Origin: Pseudomonas lijiangensis
GTDB taxonomy: Bacteria; Pseudomonadota; Gammaproteobacteria; Pseudomonadales; Pseudomonadaceae
Direction: 5' to 3'
Assembly: GCF_018968705.1 (NCBI RefSeq)
Contig: NZ_CP076668.1
Coordinates: forward strand, 620,001-684,000
DNA length: 64,000 nucleotides
The position numbers were made by a program, and so were the translations under genes. This document shows, piece after piece, positions 42,737 through 51,224 of this stretch; positions within the stretch are counted from its first letter, which is position 1; every line of letters begins with the position of its first letter. A model generated the notes under the pieces. The model worked only from the letters and a program-made list of their open reading frames with translations, did not search any database and was not told the DNA's origin.

Positions 42737-43780
42737 TCAGGATTCTATGGCGGGAAGTTGCTGTTCGATCACGCCAAGCCATCCCATGCCTGGCCAGGTT
42801 TCAAAGCCGGGTGTCAGTGCATAGCCTTGAATGGCGTTATTCTGCTGAGTGCCGTAGCCGCTTTTTTGACCGGCCCTGGTTTGCAACTGGAGGGGTTCGC
42901 CGAGCAGGCTTTCTGTATCCGAACTGGCAATGATCCGGTGATTGGCATCGACCATCATGACCCGGCTGCGTGCGCGCTCTTCGTCACTCAGACGAACGCC
43001 GTCAATCACGGATTTGGCCTGGCTCTGCCAGTCGAAGAAAATGCCGATGACGCCGACGACGGGGCTATGGGAACCGGCGTTACTGCGCACGGCCGCACTG
43101 AAGGCGCATGTCTGCGAGTGGTTCAATAACGGTTCTACCGCCACCTGCCCCGCGTAGTACTGGTCGCTGGAGCTGTGACGCAATGCGTTCTTGAACCAGG
43201 GCTCTTCGGCAACATTGGCTCCCATGACTTTCTCATAAGTGCCAGCACGGCCACAGGCAACAACTCGACCTGTCGTGTCGGCAACCCAGATGTCCAGGTA
43301 GACGGTGTAGCTGTCCAGAATGATGCCCAGACGTTTGCTGGCATGAGCGCATGTCTGCGGTGTCTGAGTGGTCAGCATGTCGACCAGCGAGGCATCCGTT
43401 GCCCACCAGCGGACGTCACACGTTCGTTCGTACAGGTTGCGGTCGATGATTTCGATCATGTTCAGGGACAGGTCGGCCAGGCGCTGGCCGCGCATGTCGA
43501 AACACATGCTCTGGCCCAGTTCGATCAACTGATTGACCGAGGCTTGCAAGTCATGAGTCAGGGCGCCGGCGATCTTTGAAACACGCTCGGAGATATTCTT
43601 GACCTCTTCAGCCACGACCGAAAAACCTTTGCCTGCGCTGCCGGCATGAGCCGCCTCGATCAGGGCATTGATTGCCAGCAAGCGTGTCTGTCGAGTGATG
43701 ACTTGAATATCACTGACGCCCCGATTGGCTAACGCCTCTACTTCTTTGGACAGGATGACGATCCGCTCTGGCTCAATCAT
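42737..43780 (-). CDS. Soluble chemotaxis-like protein: N-terminal MCP hairpin, C-terminal Cache-like sensor
   Basis: A 347-residue protein without signal peptide or membrane helix. Residues about 20-75 match the conserved tip of chemoreceptor signalling domains (QTRLLAINALIEAAHAGS, GKGFSVVAEEVKNISERV). Residues about 110-345 resemble a Cache/PAS-type ligand domain (WVADTTGRVVACGR, ANVAEEPWFKNAL, GVIGIFFDWQSQAK). The order is reversed relative to ordinary chemoreceptors and the signalling hairpin is very short. A 17-base perfect palindrome lies 39 bases upstream of its start. Its partner is unknown. Confidence 0.8.
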   Translation of the reverse strand: MIEPERIVILSKEVEALANRGVSDIQVITRQTRLLAINALIEAAHAGSAGKGFSVVAEEVKNISERVSKIAGALTHDLQASVNQLIELGQSMCFDMRGQRLADLSLNMIEIIDRNLYERTCDVRWWATDASLVDMLTTQTPQTCAHASKRLGIILDSYTVYLDIWVADTTGRVVACGRAGTYEKVMGANVAEEPWFKNALRHSSSDQYYAGQVAVEPLLNHSQTCAFSAAVRSNAGSHSPVVGVIGIFFDWQSQAKSVIDGVRLSDEERARSRVMMVDANHRIIASSDTESLLGEPLQLQTRAGQKSGYGTQQNNAIQGYALTPGFETWPGMGWLGVIEQQLPAIES

Positions 43781-43818
43781 TTTCGTTCTACTTGAAAAAT
43801 GTGGGAGTGGCGGCAGCG

Positions 43819-43835
43819 TTCTCGAAATTCGAGAA
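43819..43835 (-). promoter_or_regulatory. Perfect 17-base palindrome upstream of the chemotaxis-like gene
   Basis: TTCTCGAAATTCGAGAA is symmetrical about a central A and lies 39-55 bases before the start at 43780, in operator or promoter position. Confidence 0.45.
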
Positions 43836-43845
43836 AATAAAACTG

Positions 43846-43864
43846 AAAAAGGGCCTGTTGGCCC
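43846..43864 (-). terminator. Candidate terminator downstream of the FUSC-Lrp operon
   Basis: On the minus strand GGGCC-aaca-GGCCC is followed by TTTTT. It lies about 220 bases after the Lrp-type gene; the rest of the 43781-44082 gap shows no gene. Confidence 0.5.
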
Positions 43865-44082
43865 CCTGTCATATAGTTGTCCCTGATTTATTGTTTGTTT
43901 ATTGATGGCGTCCTTGATGTGTGCAAACTATCTGAAAAACATCAGTAGTGTCATCTTGCTTGTATTTAGTTTTAGTTATTACTCAGCAATGTCGTAATAA
44001 GGTAGGCAGGTGTCGTAATCAGGTTTTCAAGGAGACCCAGTTACCCACTTTTCAGACTGATCAGCCCATTACAGAAGTCCGA

Positions 44083-44544
44083 TCAAACAGCGTGACCACG
44101 ATCGATCTTGCTGCTGAGAATGATCGAGGTCGTGGTCTTTTCCACACCGTCGATACTGCCGATCAGGTCCAGCAACTGGTCCAGCTGTTCCGGCGAATCG
44201 GTGCGCAGCCAGGCGACATAATCGAACTCGCCACTGACAGCACATAACTGCTGAACCTGCGCCAGGGTGCTGAGCCGACGCAGCACCTCTTTGCCCGAGC
44301 GAGGCTGGACGGTAATGCCGACGTAGGCCTGCAGGCCGCCACCCACGACACGCTGACTCAGGCGCACGCCATAACCGGTAATGACTTTGGTGCTTTCCAG
44401 GCGGGCGAGGCGTGAAGTGACAGTGGTGCGGGCAATCCCCAGTTGCCGCGCCAGCATGGCCACGCTTTCCCGGGCATTGAGTTGCAGGGCTGCAATCAAC
44501 TGACGGTCGATATCGTCCAGAGCGAGAGGGCGGCTATCGGACAC
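44083..44544 (-). CDS. Lrp/AsnC family transcriptional regulator
   Basis: A 153-residue regulator with an N-terminal helix-turn-helix (ARQLGIARTTVTSRLARLE) and a C-terminal RAM ligand-binding/oligomerisation domain. The start is GTG at 44544, preceded by AAGGAG; an open frame runs further upstream but into the FUSC gene. It lies 11 bases after the FUSC-type gene on the same strand. The target is unknown; autoregulation or control of the FUSC gene is likely from context. Confidence 0.9.
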   Translation of the reverse strand: MSDSRPLALDDIDRQLIAALQLNARESVAMLARQLGIARTTVTSRLARLESTKVITGYGVRLSQRVVGGGLQAYVGITVQPRSGKEVLRRLSTLAQVQQLCAVSGEFDYVAWLRTDSPEQLDQLLDLIGSIDGVEKTTTSIILSSKIDRGHAV

Positions 44545-44555
44545 GGTGCTCTCCT

Positions 44556-45623
44556 TCAAAATTTCCAGCGTCTGGCGGTCTTGGACAGGCGCTCTTGCAG
44601 GCCGTCGAGGTTGTGCGCCAGTTGCTGAGTCATCAAGTGGTAACCGGTCAGCTCGGCAGGAATCGCAGCCTGGGTGGCAGTGTTTTCCGACGTGCGTGCC
44701 AGACGTTCGGTCGCACCGGTCTGCAGGGCGCGGGCCATGCCGATCAATTGCCTGCGGATCTGGCGGTAGTCGGCGTCCATGGAGGTTTTCAAGGCTGTGC
44801 CTGCGGCCTGATCGAGGTCGGCCGGGCGAATGTTGGAAAGGATCTCCAGCGTGCTCAGGCACATCCGGAAATGGCCCTGGATCGCATCCAGCTCGACCAT
44901 GGAAATCTTCACTTCCTTGGACACCGACGGCAGCAGCGAGCGCAGTTGCAGCATCGTGGCGTTGAGTCTTGCGGTCAGCTTCAAGTGCTCATCGGCACTG
45001 ATCGGCTCGCCCTGATGGATGCGCCCGTACACCTTGGCGCAATCGCGCAGGCCGCTGGCCAGGTTGTAGCGCCAGGAGAAGACTGCATAGAGCGGCAAGG
45101 CAAAGGAGAAAGCCAGGGCCAGCGCGATACCGATCATGATATCCAGCGTTCGCCACAGACCATCACTGATCGGGTTGACCCCATGCCCGGCCACGATAAA
45201 CAGAGTGATGGCCGACAGCAGCGCGGTGTAACCGCCCTTGCCGATGGCGTGATACGCGAAGAACCCGCACATCACGGACATGATCACGTAAGTCAGCAAC
45301 GGGATTTCCAGATACCCCTGCTGCACCACCACAAACAGCCCAAGGCCTGCGCCAATCAGCGTTCCGTATGCGCGCTCCACGGACTTCTTGCCGATATTGC
45401 CATGGTGCTGCAAACCGCCGATCACGATCAGCATCGTCACCGAAGCCCACTCGCCATGGGGCATGTTCAGACCGGACGTCAGCAGAATCGACACCAGCAG
45501 CCCGACCACGATACGCGCAGCATGAATCAGCCGCGCATGCCGGTAACGGCGATACGGATCAAGCACAGGGCGCAGAACAGGGCGGAGCCAGGAAGGGATG
45601 AAAACAGAGCGCGAATTCGTCAT
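44556..45623 (-). CDS. FUSC family inner membrane protein
   Basis: A 355-residue protein with about six membrane helices in residues 30-180 (LLVSILLTSGLNMPHGEWAS, GTLIGAGLGLFVV, LALAFSFALPLYAVFSW), followed by a long cytoplasmic helical region. The layout matches the fusaric acid resistance/aromatic acid efflux (FUSC/YccS) family but is half the length of YccS. No membrane fusion protein or outer-membrane channel gene is adjacent. It is co-transcribed with the Lrp-type regulator. Confidence 0.85.
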   Translation of the reverse strand: MTNSRSVFIPSWLRPVLRPVLDPYRRYRHARLIHAARIVVGLLVSILLTSGLNMPHGEWASVTMLIVIGGLQHHGNIGKKSVERAYGTLIGAGLGLFVVVQQGYLEIPLLTYVIMSVMCGFFAYHAIGKGGYTALLSAITLFIVAGHGVNPISDGLWRTLDIMIGIALALAFSFALPLYAVFSWRYNLASGLRDCAKVYGRIHQGEPISADEHLKLTARLNATMLQLRSLLPSVSKEVKISMVELDAIQGHFRMCLSTLEILSNIRPADLDQAAGTALKTSMDADYRQIRRQLIGMARALQTGATERLARTSENTATQAAIPAELTGYHLMTQQLAHNLDGLQERLSKTARRWKF

Positions 45624-45767
45624 GCGTTAAATGGCCGCGAGGGTTGGGAAAGTGTCCATGCTTTGATGGTAGCGATGCCCAGTAAGCCACAACTGAAGGG
45701 GGAATTGTTTATTGCTTTGCTGCTTTGAGTCATTGTGGCGGGTAGCAATGACTCATGGGAAAAGCTG

Positions 45768-47006
45768 ATGCCGCATTTATCAATCACTCCGCTGGATGCT
45801 CTGCTCGACGAGCCACGACGTATTTGTGTCGATGGGCTGGCCGCGGGCCAACAGATAACCCTCACGGCAACGACCCGTCGTGGCGCAGGCCTGCCGTGGC
45901 AGAGCCATGCGACTTTTGTGGCCGATGCCCAAGGGGTTGTCGATCTGCAACGCGATGCGCCGATAGCGGGCGATTACGCTGAGGTATCGGCCATGGGGCT
46001 GCTCTGGAGCCAGCGTCCGCAACATGAAGCGAGCAAGGAAATCTTCCCGGATTCGGTGCTCGAACCGCTGCTGACCGAAGTCGCGCTTTCGGACAGCGAT
46101 CAATCCGTGACCATGATTCAGCGTCTCGCCGGACCAGGCGTCAGCCGCCGCGAGATTCGCGATGAAGGGTTGGTGGGCACGCTATTCATGCCCGCAGGTG
46201 ACGGCCCCCATCCTGCCGTAATGGTCCTCAATGGCTCGGGTGGCGGTATCAACGAAGCACGAGCGGCACTCTATGCCTCGCGAGGTTATGCCGCCCTGGC
46301 TCTGGGTTATTTCAAGGCGCCCGGCCTGTCGGGCTACATCTCCAACACGCCACTGGAATATTTCCAGCAGGCGTTGCTCTGGATTCGTCGCGAGCTCAAA
46401 CCGGAAAATGACTTCATTGCCCTGAGCGGCCAGTCCCGTGGCGGCGAACTGGTGTTGCTGCTTGGCAGTCTGTTTCCCGACTTGGTATCCGCCGTGATCG
46501 GCTATGTTCCCAGCGCTCTGGTTCATGGCGGACAAGCGGCTGCTGACCCGGCCATAGGGCGCGACGGCCCCGCCTGGCTGTATCGCGGCCAACCGCTGGA
46601 TCACCTGTGGAACAACAACCGAACCGCCAATTGGGAAGCCCGCGACGCCGGACGCCGCAATGCCGAATCCATCCTCACCGCACTCGACGATCCTGAAGCG
46701 GTGGCTCGCGTAGGCATCGAAGTCGAAAGAATCCGCGGCCCGGTCATTCTCCTGTCCGGCACCGACGACGCTGCATGGCCCTCCAGCCTGTTCGGACGCA
46801 TGGTCGAGCAGCGGCTGAAAAAGCATCAGCATCCATGGCCGGTACAGCACTTGGACTTCCAGGATGCAGGGCATACCATTCTGCTGCCTTACATACCGGC
46901 GACCTACAGCGATGATGGCAATCCGAGCGCGAATGCGCGGGCAAACGAGCTGTCGTGGCAGGGTGTCAGGAGGTTCCTGGAAGGGGCGCTCGCTACGAAA
47001 ACATGA
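45768..47006 (+). CDS. Acyl-CoA thioester hydrolase/BAAT family protein
   Basis: A 412-residue two-domain protein: an N-terminal beta-sandwich (thioesterase N domain, about 1-125) and an alpha/beta-hydrolase domain with oxyanion segment LNGSGGG, nucleophile in ALSGQSRGGEL (the usual Cys/Ser elbow is Ser here) and His in DAGHTILLP. Relatives act on acyl-CoA thioesters or transfer acyl groups to amino acids; the substrate is not predictable. The chosen start at 45768 follows GGGAAAAG; a GTG 33 bases upstream is an alternative. Confidence 0.82.
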   Translation: MPHLSITPLDALLDEPRRICVDGLAAGQQITLTATTRRGAGLPWQSHATFVADAQGVVDLQRDAPIAGDYAEVSAMGLLWSQRPQHEASKEIFPDSVLEPLLTEVALSDSDQSVTMIQRLAGPGVSRREIRDEGLVGTLFMPAGDGPHPAVMVLNGSGGGINEARAALYASRGYAALALGYFKAPGLSGYISNTPLEYFQQALLWIRRELKPENDFIALSGQSRGGELVLLLGSLFPDLVSAVIGYVPSALVHGGQAAADPAIGRDGPAWLYRGQPLDHLWNNNRTANWEARDAGRRNAESILTALDDPEAVARVGIEVERIRGPVILLSGTDDAAWPSSLFGRMVEQRLKKHQHPWPVQHLDFQDAGHTILLPYIPATYSDDGNPSANARANELSWQGVRRFLEGALATKT

Positions 47007-47128
47007 CCGATTCAAGTAGTATTGCCCGCAACTATACCAACCAAGGTTCTCAAGCCTTGAGCCCGGCATTCACCCTGTTCAGCCAGGAAATACTGAATGC
47101 CGTACAGATTCGACCCAGGGGATTTTTT

Positions 47129-48019
47129 ATGTCTGCTCAACGTCACGAGGTCAGTGACACACCGCTGGTGACAGTGATCATCGCTTCCTACAATCACGCT
47201 CGCTACATAGAAGACAGCATCAATAGCGTCATCAATCAGACCTACCCGAATATCGAACTTCTGGTCGTCGACGACGGCTCCAAAGACGAGAGCCCGGAGC
47301 TCCTGAAACAGCTTCAGGAAAAGCATGGTTTTGATTTGCGTTTTCAGGCCAACCAGGGCCTCGCCCGTACCCTCAATGACGCGATCGAGCGTGCGCAGGG
47401 CGAGTTGATTGTGCCGTTCGGCTCCGACGACATCATGTTTCCCCATCGTATTGCCACCCAGGTGGAATACATGAAGGACAAGCCCGAAGTGGGTATCTGC
47501 GCGGCCAACATCGAAACCATCGACCAGGACGGCAAGGTCATGGGCGAGCGTGAGCAGCGCAACCGCAATCTGGCATTCCGCCGCCTGGATTTCGACGACC
47601 TGTTCCTCAATCGCAAACCGGGACCGGCGTCAGCTACCTTGATGTTCCGGCGCGAAGCGTTGGACAAGGTCGGCGGTTTCAACCCCGAGATTCGTCTGGA
47701 AGATATCTACATCGAGTTGTCGATTGCCCGTGCCGGTTACTTCATCGACATTCTTGGCGAGGTATTGGCGCAGTATCGTGACCACCCCAGCAATACCTTC
47801 AAAAACGGCCGCTTCATGGTGGACAACGTCTTGAAGACGTATGAGGTATTCAGCGACCACCCTGAGTACGAAAGGGTGTGCATGAACTTTCGTAACTCCA
47901 TGATGCTCAAGTATGCCAACCGCGATAAAGCACTGACCCGGGAAATCCTGGCGGATATCCCGGTCAAGTACTGGAACAGAAAAACCTTGCGCGGTATGTG
48001 GCGCCTGATCACTTCCTGA
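47129..48019 (+). CDS. Family 2 glycosyltransferase, probable LPS core (WapR-like)
   Basis: A 296-residue GT-A fold glycosyltransferase. VTVIIASYNHARYIEDSINS and LLVVDDGSKDES are the nucleotide-sugar binding start, and FGSDDIM supplies the DXD-like metal site. It converges with, and overlaps by 11 bases, the O-antigen ligase gene, the arrangement of wapR and waaL in P. aeruginosa, where WapR adds the rhamnose that receives O antigen. The start at 47129 follows AGGGGA; an upstream open frame overlapping the previous gene is not conserved. Confidence 0.83.
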   Translation: MSAQRHEVSDTPLVTVIIASYNHARYIEDSINSVINQTYPNIELLVVDDGSKDESPELLKQLQEKHGFDLRFQANQGLARTLNDAIERAQGELIVPFGSDDIMFPHRIATQVEYMKDKPEVGICAANIETIDQDGKVMGEREQRNRNLAFRRLDFDDLFLNRKPGPASATLMFRREALDKVGGFNPEIRLEDIYIELSIARAGYFIDILGEVLAQYRDHPSNTFKNGRFMVDNVLKTYEVFSDHPEYERVCMNFRNSMMLKYANRDKALTREILADIPVKYWNRKTLRGMWRLITS

Positions 48020-49211
48020 GTGCGCGTTCCTGCTTCCAGAGAATCAGCGACTGGGCGTAGATCAGCGCCATCGGCATCCAGATCAGGAACCAGTGCTCTT
48101 TCGGGCGTGACAAGAAGGCATTGCCTTCAGTCAGCCCGGAAGCAAATCCGAACACCAGCCAGGTCGCCGCAATGGTCACGGCGGCGTGACTGCGGTAAAC
48201 CCAGCAAAAGCGGATCGCCAGGCCATACAGCGTCATCCACAGAGCCAACCCTACGATGCCGCCCGAATAGAGCACGCCCAGCTCCATATTGTGCGGGTCG
48301 GCAAGATTGTAGGACATACCTGGAATCACCACTGTCATCGATGTGCCGAAACCATGGCCCAGCCATGGGTGCTCGCTGATCTGGCGCAGCGACTCCATCC
48401 ATATCGCGGGACGGTAGGACAGACCGCGTTGTGTGATTGCATCGGGATGAATCAACAGGACAGTGATCAGGACAGCAACAGTTGCTCCTATGGCCAACAG
48501 ACTGCGGCGCCGATCGCCCACAAGCAACAGCCACCCCAGAGCTGCCGTCAACCCGATCAAGGGCGTCCTTGACCCGGTTGCCATGATGGCTGCGCCCAGA
48601 AACGCCAGGCAGATAATCGGCACCGGATTCCATGGCTTGCGCGCCTGAAACCAGGTGGCCAGCCAGAATGAAGCGAATGCACCCAATACATGAGCGGTGA
48701 GCAACGGATTTTCGAGCACGCCGTAGCCATTCAGGCGGTTCTCGCCGCTCGGCATCTCGATAAACATGAAGTAGGCCAGTGACAGGCAGGCGACCAGTGC
48801 TGCAAAGAGGGCCGAAAGACGTGTGTACTGGTCCAGCCTTGCGGGGTAATTCAAGGCAATGATGCCGGTAGAAAACAACAGCAGCATGACGTACATCGGA
48901 CGTTTGATCAGGCCTGGGAGATCATCCTCCGTCACGGCCCACGCAATGCTGATGAGGATATATACACTGAAGACACTGAAGGCGATGAATAGCGGATTAC
49001 AGATGAGGGGCTTCAGCAAGCGTGGCTGCAGGACCAGCGTCAGAAAGGTGGGGAAGGCCAGGAAAATATAAAAAAGCTTGTGGTAGAGCGCCCGATCCCA
49101 GATCCAGAAAATCCCTGTCAGGGTAATCAGCCAGCCCAGCGGTAGTAAGTATTTGTTGATCAGATTACTCAAGCGTTGGTTTCTACTCTCTACTGACGCA
49201 TCAGCTGACAT
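48009..49211 (-). CDS. waaL: O-antigen ligase WaaL
   Basis: A 400-residue polytopic inner membrane protein with about eleven helices and a large periplasmic loop. The Wzy_C signature DPHNMELGVLYSGG is present, with conserved Arg in TGSRTPLIG and RGLSYRPAIW. WaaL joins undecaprenyl-linked O antigen to the lipid A core in the periplasm. The start at 49211 (MSADASVESRNQ) precedes the first helix; an open frame upstream to 49334 is less likely. Confidence 0.85.
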   Translation of the reverse strand: MSADASVESRNQRLSNLINKYLLPLGWLITLTGIFWIWDRALYHKLFYIFLAFPTFLTLVLQPRLLKPLICNPLFIAFSVFSVYILISIAWAVTEDDLPGLIKRPMYVMLLLFSTGIIALNYPARLDQYTRLSALFAALVACLSLAYFMFIEMPSGENRLNGYGVLENPLLTAHVLGAFASFWLATWFQARKPWNPVPIICLAFLGAAIMATGSRTPLIGLTAALGWLLLVGDRRRSLLAIGATVAVLITVLLIHPDAITQRGLSYRPAIWMESLRQISEHPWLGHGFGTSMTVVIPGMSYNLADPHNMELGVLYSGGIVGLALWMTLYGLAIRFCWVYRSHAAVTIAATWLVFGFASGLTEGNAFLSRPKEHWFLIWMPMALIYAQSLILWKQERALRK

Positions 49212-49742
49212 TTTTCGTGCCCATCTAAATAAACCCTTTAATTGTATGGGATACGCATCTGATTTATCAGGGGTATCTTGCGGGCTGTTTTTGGTTGGTG
49301 TTCCTGAAAACGGTGGGCCGTAGTTCCATGTCAAAAATCCAGGCAGCTACTCGTCTGTATAGCAGACCTGCGGTACTCCATCCCTGTACCTGCCAGCCAT
49401 CCTCAACGTGACCGGTGCCCGTAGCTTACACGTCAGCGGGTGAAAAGGGCGTGTGGCTTTTATTCAAAATCGTTCCAAGTTCATCATCTGTATGGAGAAA
49501 TCTCCAATTCAGCGGGGTTGAGAGGCTTCCATGAGGCGATTCGAGCGTCTCTGGCGCTGGAGGTTCCCGGATGGCTACGCAAGAGTGCCGGGAGCGCTGG
49601 ACTGTGAGTTCTCGGTTATACCAGCTGTCATGGCTGCGCTTGATGAAATGTGATGACGGCCCTGTAGCAGGTTGCAACGCCGGAGGTGCAGAGTGGAGAC
49701 GCATGTGCAGTGCCCCTCTCTGCAAGAGACAGATGCTCTTGG
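49212..49742. other. Non-coding stretch upstream of waaL
   Basis: 531 bases with no gene supported by a ribosome binding site or family match. It marks the boundary between the LPS genes and the accessory region. Confidence 0.4.
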
Positions 49743-50174
49743 TCAGCTGTACACATTGACCATCTGTTGGCGTATTTCGGCGGCGGTCTTGCCTTTGGTT
49801 TCCACCATCATGCCCGGAGCCTGGATCCTGGCAATATCCATATCGTTCAATCCCAGACTGCGCAAGCCATCCACCCACCGCTGCAGACGTTCCGAAGCCG
49901 TATGCCTTGCATTGGGCCCTTTGGCCTTCAGGCAAGAGCTGCACATGTCATCCGGAAACGACCGGCTTTCCCATGTGCCGGGTCGACGGTATTCAAACAG
50001 CCCGCAATCACAGCGACACCACCAGAGGGTTCCCTTGCCTGAACGGCTTGGACGATACCAGGCAATCGCAGTCATCTTTCCGCGTCGCTTGCCAGTGTGA
50101 TCGGCGGCGTTTTCGGGGCGGGGAGAGAGGTTTGGCAGGTGATTGAGGGGAAGTCGGGTCCTTGAGTTGTTCAT
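49743..50174 (-). CDS. Hypothetical protein with phage-type zinc-binding domain
   Basis: A 143-residue protein. A central module, GKRRGKMTAIAW...WWCRCDCG...CSSC, has the Cys pattern CxCxCG-N-CxxC of small zinc domains found in phage and HNH-associated proteins; the C-terminal third is helical. The start at 50174 follows AGGAAG. It is not in the tRNA-bounded island but lies 620 bases to its left. The function is unknown. Confidence 0.6.
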   Translation of the reverse strand: MNNSRTRLPLNHLPNLSPRPENAADHTGKRRGKMTAIAWYRPSRSGKGTLWWCRCDCGLFEYRRPGTWESRSFPDDMCSSCLKAKGPNARHTASERLQRWVDGLRSLGLNDMDIARIQAPGMMVETKGKTAAEIRQQMVNVYS

Positions 50175-50927
50175 GTTTGCTTCCTTGGGTGATCGGTTTC
50201 TGTCAGGCAGTGGAGCTTTTGGTATGGCGGCGACAGATTGATGGCTCGGGGCTGATACCAGAGGTTCAAGGCTAGCTAGGTGGGGTTGTTTTTAACAGGA
50301 GGTATATTTCCTGTTTTGGCTTCTGTTTATCGGGGGGAATGACCATTTTCTGAGCAGTCCTTGATGGACTGCGGCGTGCCTTAGAGTACTTGCGATGCCT
50401 GAAACGCATGGCTCGGGAAGGTTTTGGGGTGTTGGTGAGTGGGTGCTATGTCCGGATGTTGGAGAAAGCTAGTACTCGGCAATATTCGATCTCGCCTTGG
50501 TCTTGCAGGTGAGTCCGGTCACGCTGAGTACTTTGGTGTGGACGCGGGAAAACTGCTGAAAGATGCGCTGAGTGATGTGCAGGCTTTTGGTGAGCTTGAA
50601 TTAGCGAGGTGATGCCGGGTTTATGGTGATCAGGTTTTTGCGGGTTGCTATGTCATTAACAAGGTGGATGCTGAGCTTGGTGGCATCTACGCCGATTGCC
50701 TGCGCTGTAATAGCTGGCACCCGTTTTCCTGTAGATATTTCAGAAAGCTGAAAGTAAGAAGGTCTGCCCTGAGGCTGGCCTTTCTTTGATCTAGTGGGTC
50801 CACACGGACTCGAATTCTTATGGGGGAGGCTAGGGGAATAAAAAGGAAATCCTAGGAAATACAGTAGGCTGGAGAGGTTTCAAAGGTGCACGCAGAGGAC
50901 ATATTTAAAGGACACATATGAACGTTG
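50175..50927. other. Largely non-coding accessory stretch with element debris
   Basis: 750 bases without an intact gene. It holds a palindrome AACAGGA-N8-TCCTGTT at 50294-50315, about 120 bases before the zinc-protein start, and open but broken frames on both strands at 50448-50735. On the minus strand near 50680-50730 QAIGVDATKLSIHL is reminiscent of the first Asp motif of IS110-type transposases, a weak resemblance. The left attachment repeat is at 50794-50814. Confidence 0.35.
50794..50814. mobile_element. Left attachment-site repeat of the tRNA-Ile2 island
   Basis: These 21 bases match the 3' part of the tRNA-Ile2 gene at 55943-55963 in direct orientation with one mismatch (T for C at 50799); the shared core is CCACACGGACTCGAA. 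Similarity stops at both ends. This is the expected footprint of a tyrosine integrase targeting the tRNA 3' end. Confidence 0.75.
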
Positions 50928-51092
50928 CTATGGCAGATCGAGCATGCGTGTAAGCTCAGGCCTATCACGCTTTGCACCACTGACCTTTCCTTCGAAGATT
51001 CGGGCGCAGTTCAACGTGGTTAGCTGTGCACGCTGCTGTTCGAGGTTCAGGCCTTGTATGGACACCCTTGCGTAGCCATTAAGGTGAGTCAT
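50928..51092 (-). pseudogene. Truncated serine recombinase (resolvase/invertase) fragment
   Basis: A 54-codon frame reads MTHLNGYARVSIQGLNLEQQ and continues with RIFEGKVSGAKRDRPELTRM before a TAG stop. This is the N-terminal catalytic start of resolvase/DNA invertase proteins, with the nucleophile Ser in YARVS. Intact relatives continue for about 130 more residues; here the frame ends after MLDLP and no continuation is seen in any frame. It lies at the left end of the island, the remnant of an older element. Confidence 0.75.
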
Positions 51093-51224
51093 GAATATAC
51101 CGCGATCTGCGACAGACTTATGCTACAGGCGTGAAGTGTGGACCCGGCAACCCCGGCCTTGTCGCATAACTTAGAATTCGTGCGACGAATCGTCTTCGTC
51201 GCGGCCCGCAAGGTGTCGATGTCG

